A stretch of DNA of 44,793 nucleotides from Sphingomonas sp. dw_22 (GCF_018449795.1 NZ_JAAVVE010000035.1:1-44793), one strand, 5' to 3'; shown: positions 1 to 8,265, counted from the first letter of the stretch. Made by a program: numbers and translations. Notes: generated by a model from the letters alone, not told the origin.

Positions 1-185
1 CAAGCCCGGCCTTCCCCTGCTTTCCGTTCCGCCCCCGCGCGCCCCTCCGCCGGGAGCCCCCCCGCGCGGCCTAACCCCCCCCCCCCCCCCCCCCCCCCCC
101 GCTGCCCCCCCCCCGGGGGGCGGGGGGGGGGGGCGCGGGGGCCGGGGGCGGGCGGGGGCGGGGGCGCGGGCGACGCACGGGGGCA
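1..185. other. Low-complexity G/C contig end, probable assembly artefact
   Basis: Almost pure C and G, including a run of 26 C at 75-100 followed by long C then G runs up to about 155. Nothing here can be read as coding. The reading frame of the adjacent fliH fragment enters this stretch and loses protein-like composition at about position 185. I infer unreliable sequence rather than a biological repeat. Confidence 0.75.
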
Positions 186-470
186 TTGGGTGAAATGCGC
201 GTCGATCACTTCGATCCCGGCATGGAGCGCATCGACCGCGCTCAGCAGCGCGACCTCGCGCTCGGCGCGCGCCTGGGCCAGCCCGGCCTCGAAGCCGTTG
301 GCGCGGGCGAGCGAGAGCGCGGCGGCCTGCTCGGACTTGAGCAGCGCGATCTCGGCCCGGAGATTGGCGATTTCCAGTTCGAGATCGCCGGTGTTCACGG
401 TGGGATCGGACGCATGCAGCGCGAAGATCCGATCGAAGGCGAAGCGCTGGACGGAAGAATGCACGCTCAT
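186..470 (-). CDS. fliH: FliH-like flagellar export regulator, N-terminal fragment
   Basis: Only the first 95 codons are readable before the damaged contig end. The start is the ATG at 470, 13 bases after the fliG stop. The product begins MSVHSSVQRFAF and soon becomes a charged, alanine-rich helix (roughly residues 30-90) containing NGFEAGLAQARAE, the pattern expected of the N-terminal half of FliH. FliH binds and restrains the export ATPase FliI at the cytoplasmic face of the flagellar type III apparatus. Position directly after fliG is the usual place for fliH and is the strongest argument. The diagnostic C-terminal half is missing, so the family call is probable, not certain. Confidence 0.65.
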
Positions 471-483
471 CTGGCCATGTCCT

Positions 484-1518
484 TTAGATAATCATCGCGT
501 CGTCGCTCTTCGGATCGACGAGCAGGATTTCGCCGCGATCGGCGAGTTCCTTGGCGAGCCGGACGAGCACCGACTGGGCTTCCTCGCAATCGCGGGCGCG
601 AACCGGGCCCATCGCGGCCATGTCCTCGCGCATCAGCTTGGCCGCGCGCTCGGTCATCGCGTTGAAGAACAGTTGCTTGAGCTGATCCGGCGCGCCCTTC
701 AGCGCCAGCGCCATCTCGCGCTTGTCGGCATTGCGGACGATCGTCGCGATCGCCGGCGGCAGCAGGTTCGCCAGATCCTCGAAGGTGAACATCAGCTGGC
801 GGATGCGATCGGCGCTTTCGGGCGCGCGCGTGTCCAGCGCGGTGAGCATCGCTTCCTCGGTCGAGCGATCGAGCGAGTTGAACAGCTCGGCCATCGCCTC
901 GTGCGGATCGCGCTTCTGCGAGCGCGACAGGTTGGTCATGAACTCGTTCTTGAGCGTCTGCTCGACCTGGTTGATGACGTCCTTCTGCACCGTCTCCATC
1001 CGCAGCATGCGCATGACGACATCGACCGAGAAGTCGCGCGGCAGCTCCGCGATGACGCGGGCCGCGTGATCGGGGCGCACCTTGGACAGGATCACCGCCA
1101 CGGTCTGCGGATATTCGTGCTTGAGCGCGCCGGCGAGCACGGTCTCGCTGACATTGGAGAGCTTGTCCCACATCGTGCGGCCGGAGGGGCCGCGGATGTC
1201 TTCCATGATCTCCTTGACCTTGTCGTCCGGCAGGATGCCGAACAGCAGGCGTTCGGTGGTCTCGTAGCTGCCGTGCAGGCTGGCCATGCTGGCGACTTCG
1301 CTGGTGAACTGGACCAGCAGATGCTCGACCACCGCGGAGGGGATGCGGCCCAGCCCGGCGATCGTCGAGGAAAGCTCCTTGATCTCGTCGGTGGAAAGCT
1401 GTTCCCAGATCGGGGCGCCATGATCCTTGCCCAGGGCCAGCATCAGGGCCGCGGCGCGCTGGGCGCCGGTGAAGCGCTTCAGTTCGGGCGGTTCGGCAAT
1501 CGGCGCCATCAAGCTCAT
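484..1518 (-). CDS. fliG: Flagellar motor switch protein FliG
   Basis: A 344-residue FliG, the rotor protein that binds the MS ring and FliM and takes torque from MotA. Visible landmarks are the middle-domain motif EYPQTVAVIL (residues 135-144), the C-terminal torque-helix region with TFEDL (245-249), ALKGA (272-276) and GPVRARDCEEAQ (304-315), where the conserved charged residues lie. I start at the ATG at 1518 because AGGGGAA sits just upstream; the frame is open further back to 1566 but that stretch is not FliG-like. A TATAAT-type -10 at 1575-1582 lies about 57 bases upstream. fliH follows at once, so this is the head of a fliG-fliH operon running off the window. Confidence 0.95.
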   Translation of the reverse strand: MSLMAPIAEPPELKRFTGAQRAAALMLALGKDHGAPIWEQLSTDEIKELSSTIAGLGRIPSAVVEHLLVQFTSEVASMASLHGSYETTERLLFGILPDDKVKEIMEDIRGPSGRTMWDKLSNVSETVLAGALKHEYPQTVAVILSKVRPDHAARVIAELPRDFSVDVVMRMLRMETVQKDVINQVEQTLKNEFMTNLSRSQKRDPHEAMAELFNSLDRSTEEAMLTALDTRAPESADRIRQLMFTFEDLANLLPPAIATIVRNADKREMALALKGAPDQLKQLFFNAMTERAAKLMREDMAAMGPVRARDCEEAQSVLVRLAKELADRGEILLVDPKSDDAMII

Positions 1519-1574
1519 GAGTTCCCCTGCGGAAAAATGCACCTGCGCGTACGTGCGAGAGCGCAATCCTTTCT

Positions 1575-1582
1575 ATTATAGG
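1575..1582 (-). promoter_or_regulatory. Putative -10 element for fliG
   Basis: Reads CCTATAAT on the minus strand, about 57 bases before the fliG start. It is one of eleven such elements in the window. No convincing -35 hexamer is seen. The element is nearly palindromic (CTATTATAGG on the plus strand), so it might also serve the plus-strand gene at 1611. Confidence 0.5.
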
Positions 1583-1610
1583 ATCATGAAGGAGCGCGGG
1601 GGATCGTCCG

Positions 1611-4391
1611 GTGGTTAATTTATCTGGTAGTCTGATAGGGTTGAGCATGCTGACGGGAACGGACTCGTTCTCCGCGTTCGCGCCGATCACCTATGAGAGC
1701 AAGGCCGTGCGCACCGCCAAGGCGGCGTTCACGCTCGATCCGACGACGCCGCCCTGGAAGGATCCGGACGCGACCGATATCCCGCTCTCGACCCAGGTCT
1801 CGTCGATCACCGCGATGAAGACGATCATCGACAAGGCCGGCCTGACCTCGGACACGCTGACCAACGACGTCCAGACCTCGTTCACCGCCTACAAGGCGCT
1901 CGACCGGCTCCGCGCGCTGGCCGAGGCGGCGACTGCGACCACGGCTTCGGCGGCGCAGCGCACCGCGCTCCAGAAGACCTTCGCGAAGGGGCTGGCCGAT
2001 CTCCAGACCTATCTGGCCGGCGCGCCCACCGATCAGCTCAGCATAGCCTTCGGCAAGCCCTCCACCACCGTGAAGAGCGCGCCGATCACCTCGGCCAATC
2101 TCTACGAGGTGCAGGGCGACGGCCTGGTCACGAACCGCGCGGACCCGCTGCCGGACCTGACCGGCCAGGAGAAATTCTCGCTCTCGCTCACCCGGCCGGG
2201 ATCGACCGAGAACCTGACGGTCGACCTGTCGCAAGGGCCGCAGCCGCCGACGATCGATTCGGTCGTCAACGCGCTGAACGCCGCGATCACGACCACGCCC
2301 GCGCTCGACGCCGACGGCAATCCGCGGCTCAACAGCAAGGGCGAGGTCGTCTCGAAATGGTCGCTGCGCTTCGTCGCGGAGAAGCAGGACGACAAATGGG
2401 CGATCAAGCTCGAATCCCCGGACGGGCTCGAGCAGGTCACGATGGACCAGATCGGCGCGAAGGACGCGCTGGTGGTCGCCACCGGCCAGACGCCGCTCGA
2501 CGCGCCGACCTCGACCCAGGTCTTCCGCTTCGACGATCCCGCCGGCGACAATACGCGCACGGCGATGGGCACGATCGCCGCGCTCGATCGCCAGGCGACC
2601 GACCAGGCGGTGATGGCCGGCCGGACCACGACGACCACCAGCGTCAAGACCAATTTCGACGGCACCAAGACGACCGAGAAGACGACCACCAGCAACGTCT
2701 ATGCGAACACCGACGCCGCCGCCGTGGCGACCGACGCGCAGGGCAATAGCTATGTCGTCGGCACCACCAAGGGCGATCTGGGCGCCAATCGCTCGGACGG
2801 CGACGACAATCTGTTCCTCACCAAGCTCGACGGCGACGGCAATGTCGTGTGGCAGCGCAGCCTGGGCGCCGCGGGATCCTCGACCGGCGCGGCGGTGAGC
2901 ATCGGCGCCGACGGCAGCGTCGTCGTGGCCGGCACGGTCAACGGCGCGTTCGACGGGACGACTTCGGACGGCGACATGGTCGTCGCCAAATATGCCGCCA
3001 ATGGCGACGAGAAATTCTCGACCGTCGTCCACTCGGTCGGCGCCGATACCGCCAAGGCGGTGGCGATCGGCGCGGACGGATCGGTGTTCGTCGGCGGCAA
3101 GGTACGCGGCGGCACGGAGGGCGACGTCGGCGACGCCTTCGTCGCGCGGATCGATCCGACCGGCAAGCTCGCCGAGCGGCGCACGATCGCCAGCGCGGGC
3201 AGCGATACGATCAACGGGCTGGCGGTGGACGGCGACGGCAATGTGCTGGCGCTGGTCTCGCAGGACGGCGTGGCGCAGGTGCGCAAGCTCCAGGGCTCGT
3301 CGCTGGCGACCGAGCTGGGCAGCATCGATCTGGGCACCGCCGACGCGCGCGCCATCGCGGTCGCGGCGGACGGCACGATCGCGGTGGGCGGCGCCGCCAG
3401 CGCGGCGCTGAACGGCACCCAGGTCAACGGCATCAGCGGCGGCCGCGACGGCTTCGTCGCGCGGATCGATTCCGGCATGACCGGCGCCAGCGTCACCTAT
3501 CTCGGCTCGTCCGAGGACGATCAGGTCGACAGCATCGCCTTCATGGGCAACGACCTTTATGCCGGCGGCCGCACCACCGGCGATATGGGCGCGGCGCGCA
3601 AGGGGCCGACCGACGGCTTCGTCTCGCGCATCGATGCGGCGACGGGCGCGATCCAGAGCACCAGCCAGTTCGGCCAGCCGCTGCTGCGCACCGAGCCGGT
3701 GCGGATCGCCGCCGATGTGGGCGGTGCGAGCGCGGTTTCGGCGCTCGGCTTCGGCCGCGGCACGATCAATCCCCAGCCTTCGGACAAGGTGACCACCCAG
3801 ACCGCGCTGCGCGAGGGCGACAGCTTCTCGTTCAAGGCCGATGACGGCGCGGTCCGCAAGATCACGATCGAAGCCGACGATACGATGCAGACGATCGCCA
3901 AGCGCCTGCAGGGCATGCTCGGCGCGTCGAAGGCGACGGTGACCGCGCCCACGGTCAACGGCCAGCAGACGCTGTCGATCGTGATGAAGCCGGACCATGA
4001 CCTGCAATTGCTGTCCGGACCGGCCGGCAGCGACGCGCTCTTCAAGCTCGGCATGGAGCCGCAGCGCATCGCCGCCGATGCGCCGGTTCCGGCTTCGGCA
4101 CCCAAGGTGCGCCCCGGCGGCACCTTCGGCCTGGACCTGAACGAGGCGTTCAACATCTCCACGCTGGACGATGCCAAGGTCGTGCTCGCCAAGATCAACG
4201 ATGCGATCTCGATGACGCAGACGGCCTATCGCTCGCTCTATTGGGACGACACCAAGGCATCGATGGTCGACGGCGTGAAGAACACCGCGACCGGCAAGCA
4301 ATCCACTGCGATCGAGAAGGCGCAGCTCGCCAATTACCAGGCGGCGCTGAGCCGGCTCATGAGCGCTCCCACCGGCATCATCGGACTATGA
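1611..4391 (+). CDS. Large FlaEY-like flagellar protein with beta-propeller repeats
   Basis: A 926-residue protein starting with GTG. The N-terminal ~190 residues begin with a conserved-looking SGSLIGLSMLTGTDSF segment. Residues of about 370-690 form repeated blades of the type ATDAQGNSYVVGTTKG / DLFLTKLDGDGNVVW / VAIGADGSVFVGGKV, matching SBBP-type beta-propeller repeats. The C-terminal ~150 residues have a low-charge helical pattern with TAYRSLYWDD, reminiscent of hook-filament junction proteins. From memory, similar alphaproteobacterial proteins are annotated as regulatory protein FlaEY; I hold that name loosely. No signal peptide is visible, as expected for a substrate of flagellar export. 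flgB starts 3 bases after the stop, so the two are co-transcribed. The start is uncertain because no ribosome site sits close to the GTG; the next in-frame ATG is at 1647. Confidence 0.6.
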   Translation: MVNLSGSLIGLSMLTGTDSFSAFAPITYESKAVRTAKAAFTLDPTTPPWKDPDATDIPLSTQVSSITAMKTIIDKAGLTSDTLTNDVQTSFTAYKALDRLRALAEAATATTASAAQRTALQKTFAKGLADLQTYLAGAPTDQLSIAFGKPSTTVKSAPITSANLYEVQGDGLVTNRADPLPDLTGQEKFSLSLTRPGSTENLTVDLSQGPQPPTIDSVVNALNAAITTTPALDADGNPRLNSKGEVVSKWSLRFVAEKQDDKWAIKLESPDGLEQVTMDQIGAKDALVVATGQTPLDAPTSTQVFRFDDPAGDNTRTAMGTIAALDRQATDQAVMAGRTTTTTSVKTNFDGTKTTEKTTTSNVYANTDAAAVATDAQGNSYVVGTTKGDLGANRSDGDDNLFLTKLDGDGNVVWQRSLGAAGSSTGAAVSIGADGSVVVAGTVNGAFDGTTSDGDMVVAKYAANGDEKFSTVVHSVGADTAKAVAIGADGSVFVGGKVRGGTEGDVGDAFVARIDPTGKLAERRTIASAGSDTINGLAVDGDGNVLALVSQDGVAQVRKLQGSSLATELGSIDLGTADARAIAVAADGTIAVGGAASAALNGTQVNGISGGRDGFVARIDSGMTGASVTYLGSSEDDQVDSIAFMGNDLYAGGRTTGDMGAARKGPTDGFVSRIDAATGAIQSTSQFGQPLLRTEPVRIAADVGGASAVSALGFGRGTINPQPSDKVTTQTALREGDSFSFKADDGAVRKITIEADDTMQTIAKRLQGMLGASKATVTAPTVNGQQTLSIVMKPDHDLQLLSGPAGSDALFKLGMEPQRIAADAPVPASAPKVRPGGTFGLDLNEAFNISTLDDAKVVLAKINDAISMTQTAYRSLYWDDTKASMVDGVKNTATGKQSTAIEKAQLANYQAALSRLMSAPTGIIGL

Positions 4392-4394
4392 ATC

Positions 4395-4808
4395 ATGCGT
4401 GACGTTCCTCCTCTCATGGCCGGGATCGAGACCCGGATGCGCAACCTCTCCGATCGCCAGAACGTGCTCGCGCAGAACATCGCGAACAGCGAGACGCCGG
4501 GCTACAAGGCGCGCGACGTGTCCGAGCCGAGCTTCGCCGGGCTGGTGAGCAGCGGCGGGATCGCGGTGGTGAAGCCGCAGGTGCGGCTCACCGAGCGGAT
4601 GAAGGGCCTGGGCGCGATCCAGCCTGCGGGCGCCGGCGTGGTGCTCGACAAGGACGTCACCGAGACCAAGCCCGACGGCAACAACGTGACGCTCGAAGAC
4701 CAGTTGCTCAAGATGGGCCAGGTCCAGGCCGATTTCTCGGCGATGACCAATCTCTATCGCAAGCAGATCTCGATGATGAAGACCGCGCTGGGCAAGGGCG
4801 GGAACTGA
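4395..4808 (+). CDS. flgB: Flagellar proximal rod protein FlgB
   Basis: A 137-residue FlgB, a proximal rod subunit exported through the flagellar gate and polymerised across the periplasm. It shows the rod/hook signature LAQNIANSETPGYKARD (near residues 25-41) and the FlgB-type C-terminal stretch DGNNVTLEDQLLKMGQ followed by a helical LYRKQISMMKTAL tail. It follows the beta-propeller gene by 3 bases and is followed by a large inverted repeat, so it ends its operon. Its usual partners flgC and fliE lie 6 kb away on the other strand, an unusual split. Confidence 0.93.
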   Translation: MRDVPPLMAGIETRMRNLSDRQNVLAQNIANSETPGYKARDVSEPSFAGLVSSGGIAVVKPQVRLTERMKGLGAIQPAGAGVVLDKDVTETKPDGNNVTLEDQLLKMGQVQADFSAMTNLYRKQISMMKTALGKGGN

Positions 4809-4834
4809 GCCCGCAAGGCCTTTCTTCTCCTTAA

Positions 4835-4946
4835 TTCTTCTTCCCCGGCGAAGGCCGGGGCCCAGTTGCAGCGCATTTGAAAAGGCGCCCAGGCGCCGCT
4901 TCGACCACATCGAAACTGGGCCCCGGCCTTCGCCGGGGAAGAAGAA
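4835..4946. repeat. 33-bp perfect inverted repeat with 46-bp spacer
   Basis: The left arm 4835-4867 is repeated exactly, inverted, at 4914-4946. Each arm contains CCCCGGCGAAGGCCGGGG, itself a shorter palindrome, so each arm can also fold alone. The spacer holds another small hairpin (GGCGCC repeated around AGGCGCC). I recall this CCCCGGCGAAGGCCGGGG core as a common dispersed intergenic repeat in sphingomonads, but that is memory. It lies after flgB and may act as a terminator, or be a small mobile palindromic element. Confidence 0.85.
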
Positions 4947-5010
4947 AGGTCGATCCGTTCGGCAAGATCGCGCTCGCCTACCGGCCGTTCCGCCGTCTAT
5001 CAGCCCCGCA

Positions 5011-5622
5011 ATGGACGGGGCAGGGGACATCGCGCATCCGATCGGCGGTTCGGCCATCGCCGATCCGGGCATGGCCGCCGCGCTGCTCTCGGGGCGGAAG
5101 ACGCAGATGCGGGTGCTGCGCACCAGCCCCCTGGCCGGGGCGGCGCCGGGCGATCGCATCGGGCTGCGCGAAGCCTGCATCGCCGGGCGGTATGAGGCGG
5201 GGCAGATCTATTCGACCTCGCTCGCAAAGGCCGGGATGGTCATCTTTCCCGACGGTTGGCGGCAGCATCGTGACGGCAGCGGCGAACGCGGGCGGCCGCC
5301 CACGGATCCCGATCACAAATGGATCACCGCGATGCGCATGCCGGAATGGGCCTCGCGCGCCACGCTCGTCGTCGAATGGACGCGGACGGAGCGGCTGCAA
5401 CGGATCACGCGCGCGGACGTCCGGGCGGAGGGGGCGAGGCCGCTCCTCGGCGGGCTGCTGTGGCGCTGGCCCCGGCCGATCCCTGGATTCCACGCGCGCG
5501 CCCGGCTGGCCTTCGCGCGATACTGGGACATCCGCCACAGCACCCCGGGCGAGCGCTGGCGGGACGATCCCGAGGTCGTGGTGCTGGGCTTCCGCGTGGA
5601 GCGGCGGGTGAGCGGTCTATAA
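5011..5622 (+). CDS. Phage-type ASCH-like hypothetical protein
   Basis: A 203-residue product with the layout of a family common in phages and prophages: an early ALLSGRKTQMRVL segment, then GDRIGLREAC, then ITAMRMPEWASRATLVVEW, then ERLQRITRADVRAEGA, ending in YWDIR and a DPEVVVLGFRVER tail. Relatives are ASCH-like beta-barrel proteins thought to bind RNA or nucleotides. Function is not established. It stands alone between the inverted repeat 4835-4946 and a terminator hairpin, with no phage genes beside it. It looks like an isolated insertion in a flagellar locus. No clear ribosome site precedes the chosen ATG, so the start is tentative. Confidence 0.6.
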   Translation: MDGAGDIAHPIGGSAIADPGMAAALLSGRKTQMRVLRTSPLAGAAPGDRIGLREACIAGRYEAGQIYSTSLAKAGMVIFPDGWRQHRDGSGERGRPPTDPDHKWITAMRMPEWASRATLVVEWTRTERLQRITRADVRAEGARPLLGGLLWRWPRPIPGFHARARLAFARYWDIRHSTPGERWRDDPEVVVLGFRVERRVSGL

Positions 5623-5631
5623 ATCCCTGCC

Positions 5632-5660
5632 GTCACCCCGGCCGAAGTGCCGGGGGTGAC
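5632..5660. terminator. Bidirectional hairpin between convergent genes
   Basis: GTCACCCCGGC pairs with GCCGGGGGTGAC with a single bulged G and a short loop. It lies between the plus-strand ASCH-like gene ending at 5622 and the minus-strand flgN-like gene ending at 5673, where a shared terminator is expected. No T tract follows on either side. Confidence 0.5.
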
Positions 5661-5672
5661 GAAGAAGCGTCC

Positions 5673-6098
5673 CTACAGCCGTGCGTTGATCGAGATCGGC
5701 GCCGACGTATCCATGCCCGCCATGCCGCCGCAGGCGCCATAGGAGATGCTGCGGCTGCCGGTGAGGCGCTGGGCCTCGGCAGCGATCGCGGCCATCATAT
5801 CGGCCGAAAGCTCGATCTGGCGCGACAGGATCTGGGCGTTGACCTCCGATGCGTCGCGGAGATGCCGGCTGGCCTCGGCGAGCTGCTCGCGCGCGTCCTC
5901 GTCCACGCCATCGAGCCAGTCGTCGGGATGTTCGCGCTTCATCCGCGCGACCTCGGCCTCGAGCCGGCCGGCGAGACGCAGCTTGGCGCCGGCGATCTCG
6001 CCCAGCTCGGGCAGATAGGGCGAGCGCGTGAGCTTCTCGCTCTCCTCTTCCATCAGCGTGGCGAGCGATACCATGGCGTCGATGAGGTGCTCGGTCAT
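5673..6098 (-). CDS. flgN: FlgN-like flagellar protein (probable export chaperone)
   Basis: A 141-residue, largely helical protein with an acidic N-terminus (MTEHLIDAMVSLATLMEEESEKL) and a helix around residues 80-112, followed by a short tail ending ISINARL. This is the pattern of alphaproteobacterial FlgN-family proteins, cytoplasmic chaperones for hook-filament junction proteins. Its start overlaps the flgJ stop by one base (TAATG), so it is the third gene of flgI-flgJ-flgN. Sequence similarity in this family is weak, so the assignment leans on length, helical pattern and context. Confidence 0.65.
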   Translation of the reverse strand: MTEHLIDAMVSLATLMEEESEKLTRSPYLPELGEIAGAKLRLAGRLEAEVARMKREHPDDWLDGVDEDAREQLAEASRHLRDASEVNAQILSRQIELSADMMAAIAAEAQRLTGSRSISYGACGGMAGMDTSAPISINARL

Positions 6099-6400
6099 TA
6101 TTGTCCCTGCTGAAGTTTGATGATCTGATCGAGTACGGCCGGCGCCAGGCCGATGCCGCCGCGCTTGGCCATTTCGGTGCCAAGCTTTTCCGAGAGGATG
6201 CCGCGGAACATCTCCTCGCCGGCGCCGCCGTTGAACTCGCCTTCCTGCTCGACGCTTTCCATCATCATCTGCGTCATCTGGCCCAGGAAAACGGCCTCGA
6301 AGCTCTGCGCGGTCTCCGCGTTCTTCGGATCGACCTTGGGCAGCGGCCGGGCGGGCGTCGCCGCGGTGGCGGGCGAGAGGGGAGGGATGTCCTGCATCAT
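6098..6400 (-). CDS. flgJ: Rod-binding protein FlgJ, single-domain form
   Basis: A 100-residue protein matching only the N-terminal rod-binding domain of FlgJ: ETAQSFEAVFLGQMTQMMM, a short linker with GGAGEEMFRGILSEKLGTEMAKRGGIGLA, then a C-terminal ILDQIIKLQ-like helix. The muramidase domain of enterobacterial FlgJ is absent, as is usual in alphaproteobacteria, so a separate peptidoglycan hydrolase must open the wall. The ATG at 6400 overlaps the flgI stop (ATGA), which favours it over the second methionine codon. Confidence 0.9.
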   Translation of the reverse strand: MMQDIPPLSPATAATPARPLPKVDPKNAETAQSFEAVFLGQMTQMMMESVEQEGEFNGGAGEEMFRGILSEKLGTEMAKRGGIGLAPAVLDQIIKLQQGQ

Positions 6401-7500
6401 TGCACCTCGATTTCGGCCTGGAGCGCGCCGGCGCTCTTCACGGCCTGCAGGATGGTAATCAGGTCGCGCGGGGAGACGCCCAGCGTGTTGAGCCCGCTGA
6501 CGAGCGACTGGAGCGACGCGCCGTTGACCATCGCCAGATGCGCGCCGTTGCCGTCGTCGACCTGGACCTGGGTGCGCGGCACCACGGTCGTCTGGCCGTT
6601 GGAGAGCGGGCCGGGCTGGGAGACCTGCGGCGTCTCGGTGACGCTGATCGTCAGGCCGCCCTGGGCGATGGCGACGGGCGTGATCCGCACCTCGCTGTTC
6701 ATCACCACCGTGCCCGAGGCTTCGTTGATGACGACGCGGGCCGGCTGATCGACCTTGATCTCCAGCTCGCCGACCTGGGTGACGAGATCGATCACGCCGC
6801 CCTTGAAGGCGCCCGCCGGGGCGACCTCGACCGTGGCGGGATCGAGCACCTGGGCGGTGCCGGGGAAGTTCCTGTTGATCGCGACCGCGATCCGGTCGGC
6901 GGTGGCGAAATCGGGGTTCTTGAGCGCGAGCTTGAGGCTGGTCGCCGAGCGCAGCGCATAGGGCACCTCGCGCTCGATGATCGCGCCGCCGGCGATCCGG
7001 GCGGAGGTGGTGACGCCGCGGCTCACGCTGGCGGCGGCGCCCTGGCCCCGGAAGCCCGAGACCGCGACATTGCCCTGCGCGACGGCATAGATCTCGCCGT
7101 CGAGCGCGCGCAGCGACGAAGCGATCAGCGTGCCGCCCTGGAGGCTGGTGGCGTCGCCCAGCGCGGCGACCTGGACGTCGACCCGCGAGCCCGAACGGGC
7201 GAAGGGCGGCATCGTCGCGGTGATCGAGACGGCGGCGACATTCTGGGTGCGCATCTCGGTGCCGCGGATGTTGATGCCCATCCGCTCGAGCATCGACTGC
7301 ATCGATTCCTCGGTGAAGGGCGTGTTGCGGATGCGATCACCGGTGCCGGCAAGGCCGACGACGAGACCATAGCCGACGAGCTGGTTCTCGCGGACATTCT
7401 CGACATCGACGATGTCCTTGATCCGGGTCTGCGCGCGCCCCTGCGGCGCTGCCGCGAGGGTGAGGAGGAAGACCAGGACCGAAACGGCCAGACGCTGCAT
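6397..7500 (-). CDS. flgI: Flagellar P-ring protein FlgI
   Basis: A 367-residue P-ring subunit, secreted by Sec to the periplasm and assembled round the rod. A signal peptide is clear (MQRLAVSVLVFLL then cleavage near GRAQ). Mature landmarks include RIKDIVDVENVRENQLVGYGLVVGL, the FTEESMQSMLERMG motif and the C-terminal LVSGLNTLGVSPRDLI. The start is the ATG at 7500 with GAGGG just upstream; the frame continues to 7617 but that extension is not FlgI-like and would bury the signal peptide. A -10-like element at 7538-7545 lies 38 bases upstream. It heads flgI-flgJ-flgN and is divergent from fliX, an arrangement also known in Caulobacter. Confidence 0.96.
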   Translation of the reverse strand: MQRLAVSVLVFLLTLAAAPQGRAQTRIKDIVDVENVRENQLVGYGLVVGLAGTGDRIRNTPFTEESMQSMLERMGINIRGTEMRTQNVAAVSITATMPPFARSGSRVDVQVAALGDATSLQGGTLIASSLRALDGEIYAVAQGNVAVSGFRGQGAAASVSRGVTTSARIAGGAIIEREVPYALRSATSLKLALKNPDFATADRIAVAINRNFPGTAQVLDPATVEVAPAGAFKGGVIDLVTQVGELEIKVDQPARVVINEASGTVVMNSEVRITPVAIAQGGLTISVTETPQVSQPGPLSNGQTTVVPRTQVQVDDGNGAHLAMVNGASLQSLVSGLNTLGVSPRDLITILQAVKSAGALQAEIEVQ

Positions 7501-7537
7501 AAACCCTCGGGACAAGTGGAAAATTTCCGCTATATCT

Positions 7538-7545
7538 CTTATAGG
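7538..7545 (-). promoter_or_regulatory. Putative -10 element for flgI
   Basis: Reads CCTATAAG on the minus strand, 38 bases before the flgI start, in the flgI-fliX divergent spacer. No matching -35 hexamer is evident. Confidence 0.5.
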
Positions 7546-7583
7546 ATAGTCAGAACCATATCGGTCCAAGGGGATTGCATTTC

Positions 7584-8003
7584 GTGCGTATCGACAGCCT
7601 GACCCCGATGCTGGCACGCAGCCTGTTGGCGGCGCTGCCGAAGGTCGTCGCGTCAGGTTTCCCGCGGATCGGCCAGGAGCCGAACGCCGAGCCCCTGCCG
7701 CATGTGAGCGGACCTGCCGCGATTCCCATGCCTTCGGTCGAGATGCTGGTCACGCTCGCCGCGGCCGATCCCGGCATCGAGCGGCGGCGCAGGCTGGCGC
7801 AGGATGCCGATCGCGGCCTCGACGCGCTCGACCGGCTGCACAAGGAGCTGGTGGCCGGCGTCGCCAGCCCGGCCCGGCTGCAGGAAATCGTCGAATGGTC
7901 GCAGAGCCTGGAGACGCCGGACGATCCGGTGCTCGCGGGTCTGCTCTCGGAGATCGACCTGCGCGTGCGCGTCGAGCTGGCGAAGCACGAGATGCTGGCC
8001 TGA
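7584..8003 (+). CDS. fliX: Flagellar assembly regulator FliX
   Basis: A 139-residue FliX. In Caulobacter this protein works with FlbD to couple early basal-body assembly to class III/IV gene expression. The C-terminal half shows the family pattern ERRRRLAQDADRGLDALDRL followed by DPVLAGLLSEIDLRVRVELAKHE. I chose the GTG at 7584, giving an MRIDSLTP start as in relatives, with AAGGGGA nine bases ahead; a TTG at 7575 would add three residues. It is divergent from flgI across an ~80-bp spacer that probably holds both promoters. No flbD is in the window. Confidence 0.85.
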   Translation: MRIDSLTPMLARSLLAALPKVVASGFPRIGQEPNAEPLPHVSGPAAIPMPSVEMLVTLAAADPGIERRRRLAQDADRGLDALDRLHKELVAGVASPARLQEIVEWSQSLETPDDPVLAGLLSEIDLRVRVELAKHEMLA

Positions 8004-8088
8004 TCGCCGGTTTCTGACCGAGATCAAGGCGCGCGCCCGCCCCGGAGCCAGGATGCGGTCCATGGCCCCGGACGCGGAGGAGCGCGCC

Positions 8089-8265
8089 ATGTCCCACAGC
8101 GAAGATCGCGACTATTTCCTGTTTCGTGCCCGGCGCGAGCGCGTGATCGCCGACATCGCCCGCGATGGGATGATCGCGGGAGTGCATCTGCGGCTGGCCG
8201 AGGAATATGAGCGCCGCGCCGCCGCCTGCGCGCTTCCGGTGCGGGGGCGGTTGACGCTCGTTTAG
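8089..8265 (+). CDS. Small conserved-type hypothetical protein
   Basis: A 58-residue protein starting MSHSEDRDYFLFRARRERV, mostly one long basic/acidic helix with VHLRLAEEYERRAAA. The start ATG has GGAGGAG eight bases upstream, a strong ribosome site. I recall many sphingomonad small proteins of this layout (DYF..RA..ER....A....A.VHL.LAE.YE) with no known role. It lies 86 bases after fliX and is convergent with flhB. Confidence 0.65.
   Translation: MSHSEDRDYFLFRARRERVIADIARDGMIAGVHLRLAEEYERRAAACALPVRGRLTLV

Noticed and set aside
190..1581. Long plus-strand open frame opposite fliG
   Set aside because: It mirrors fliG in antisense, has arginine/alanine-rich composition typical of GC-rich shadow frames and no family features.
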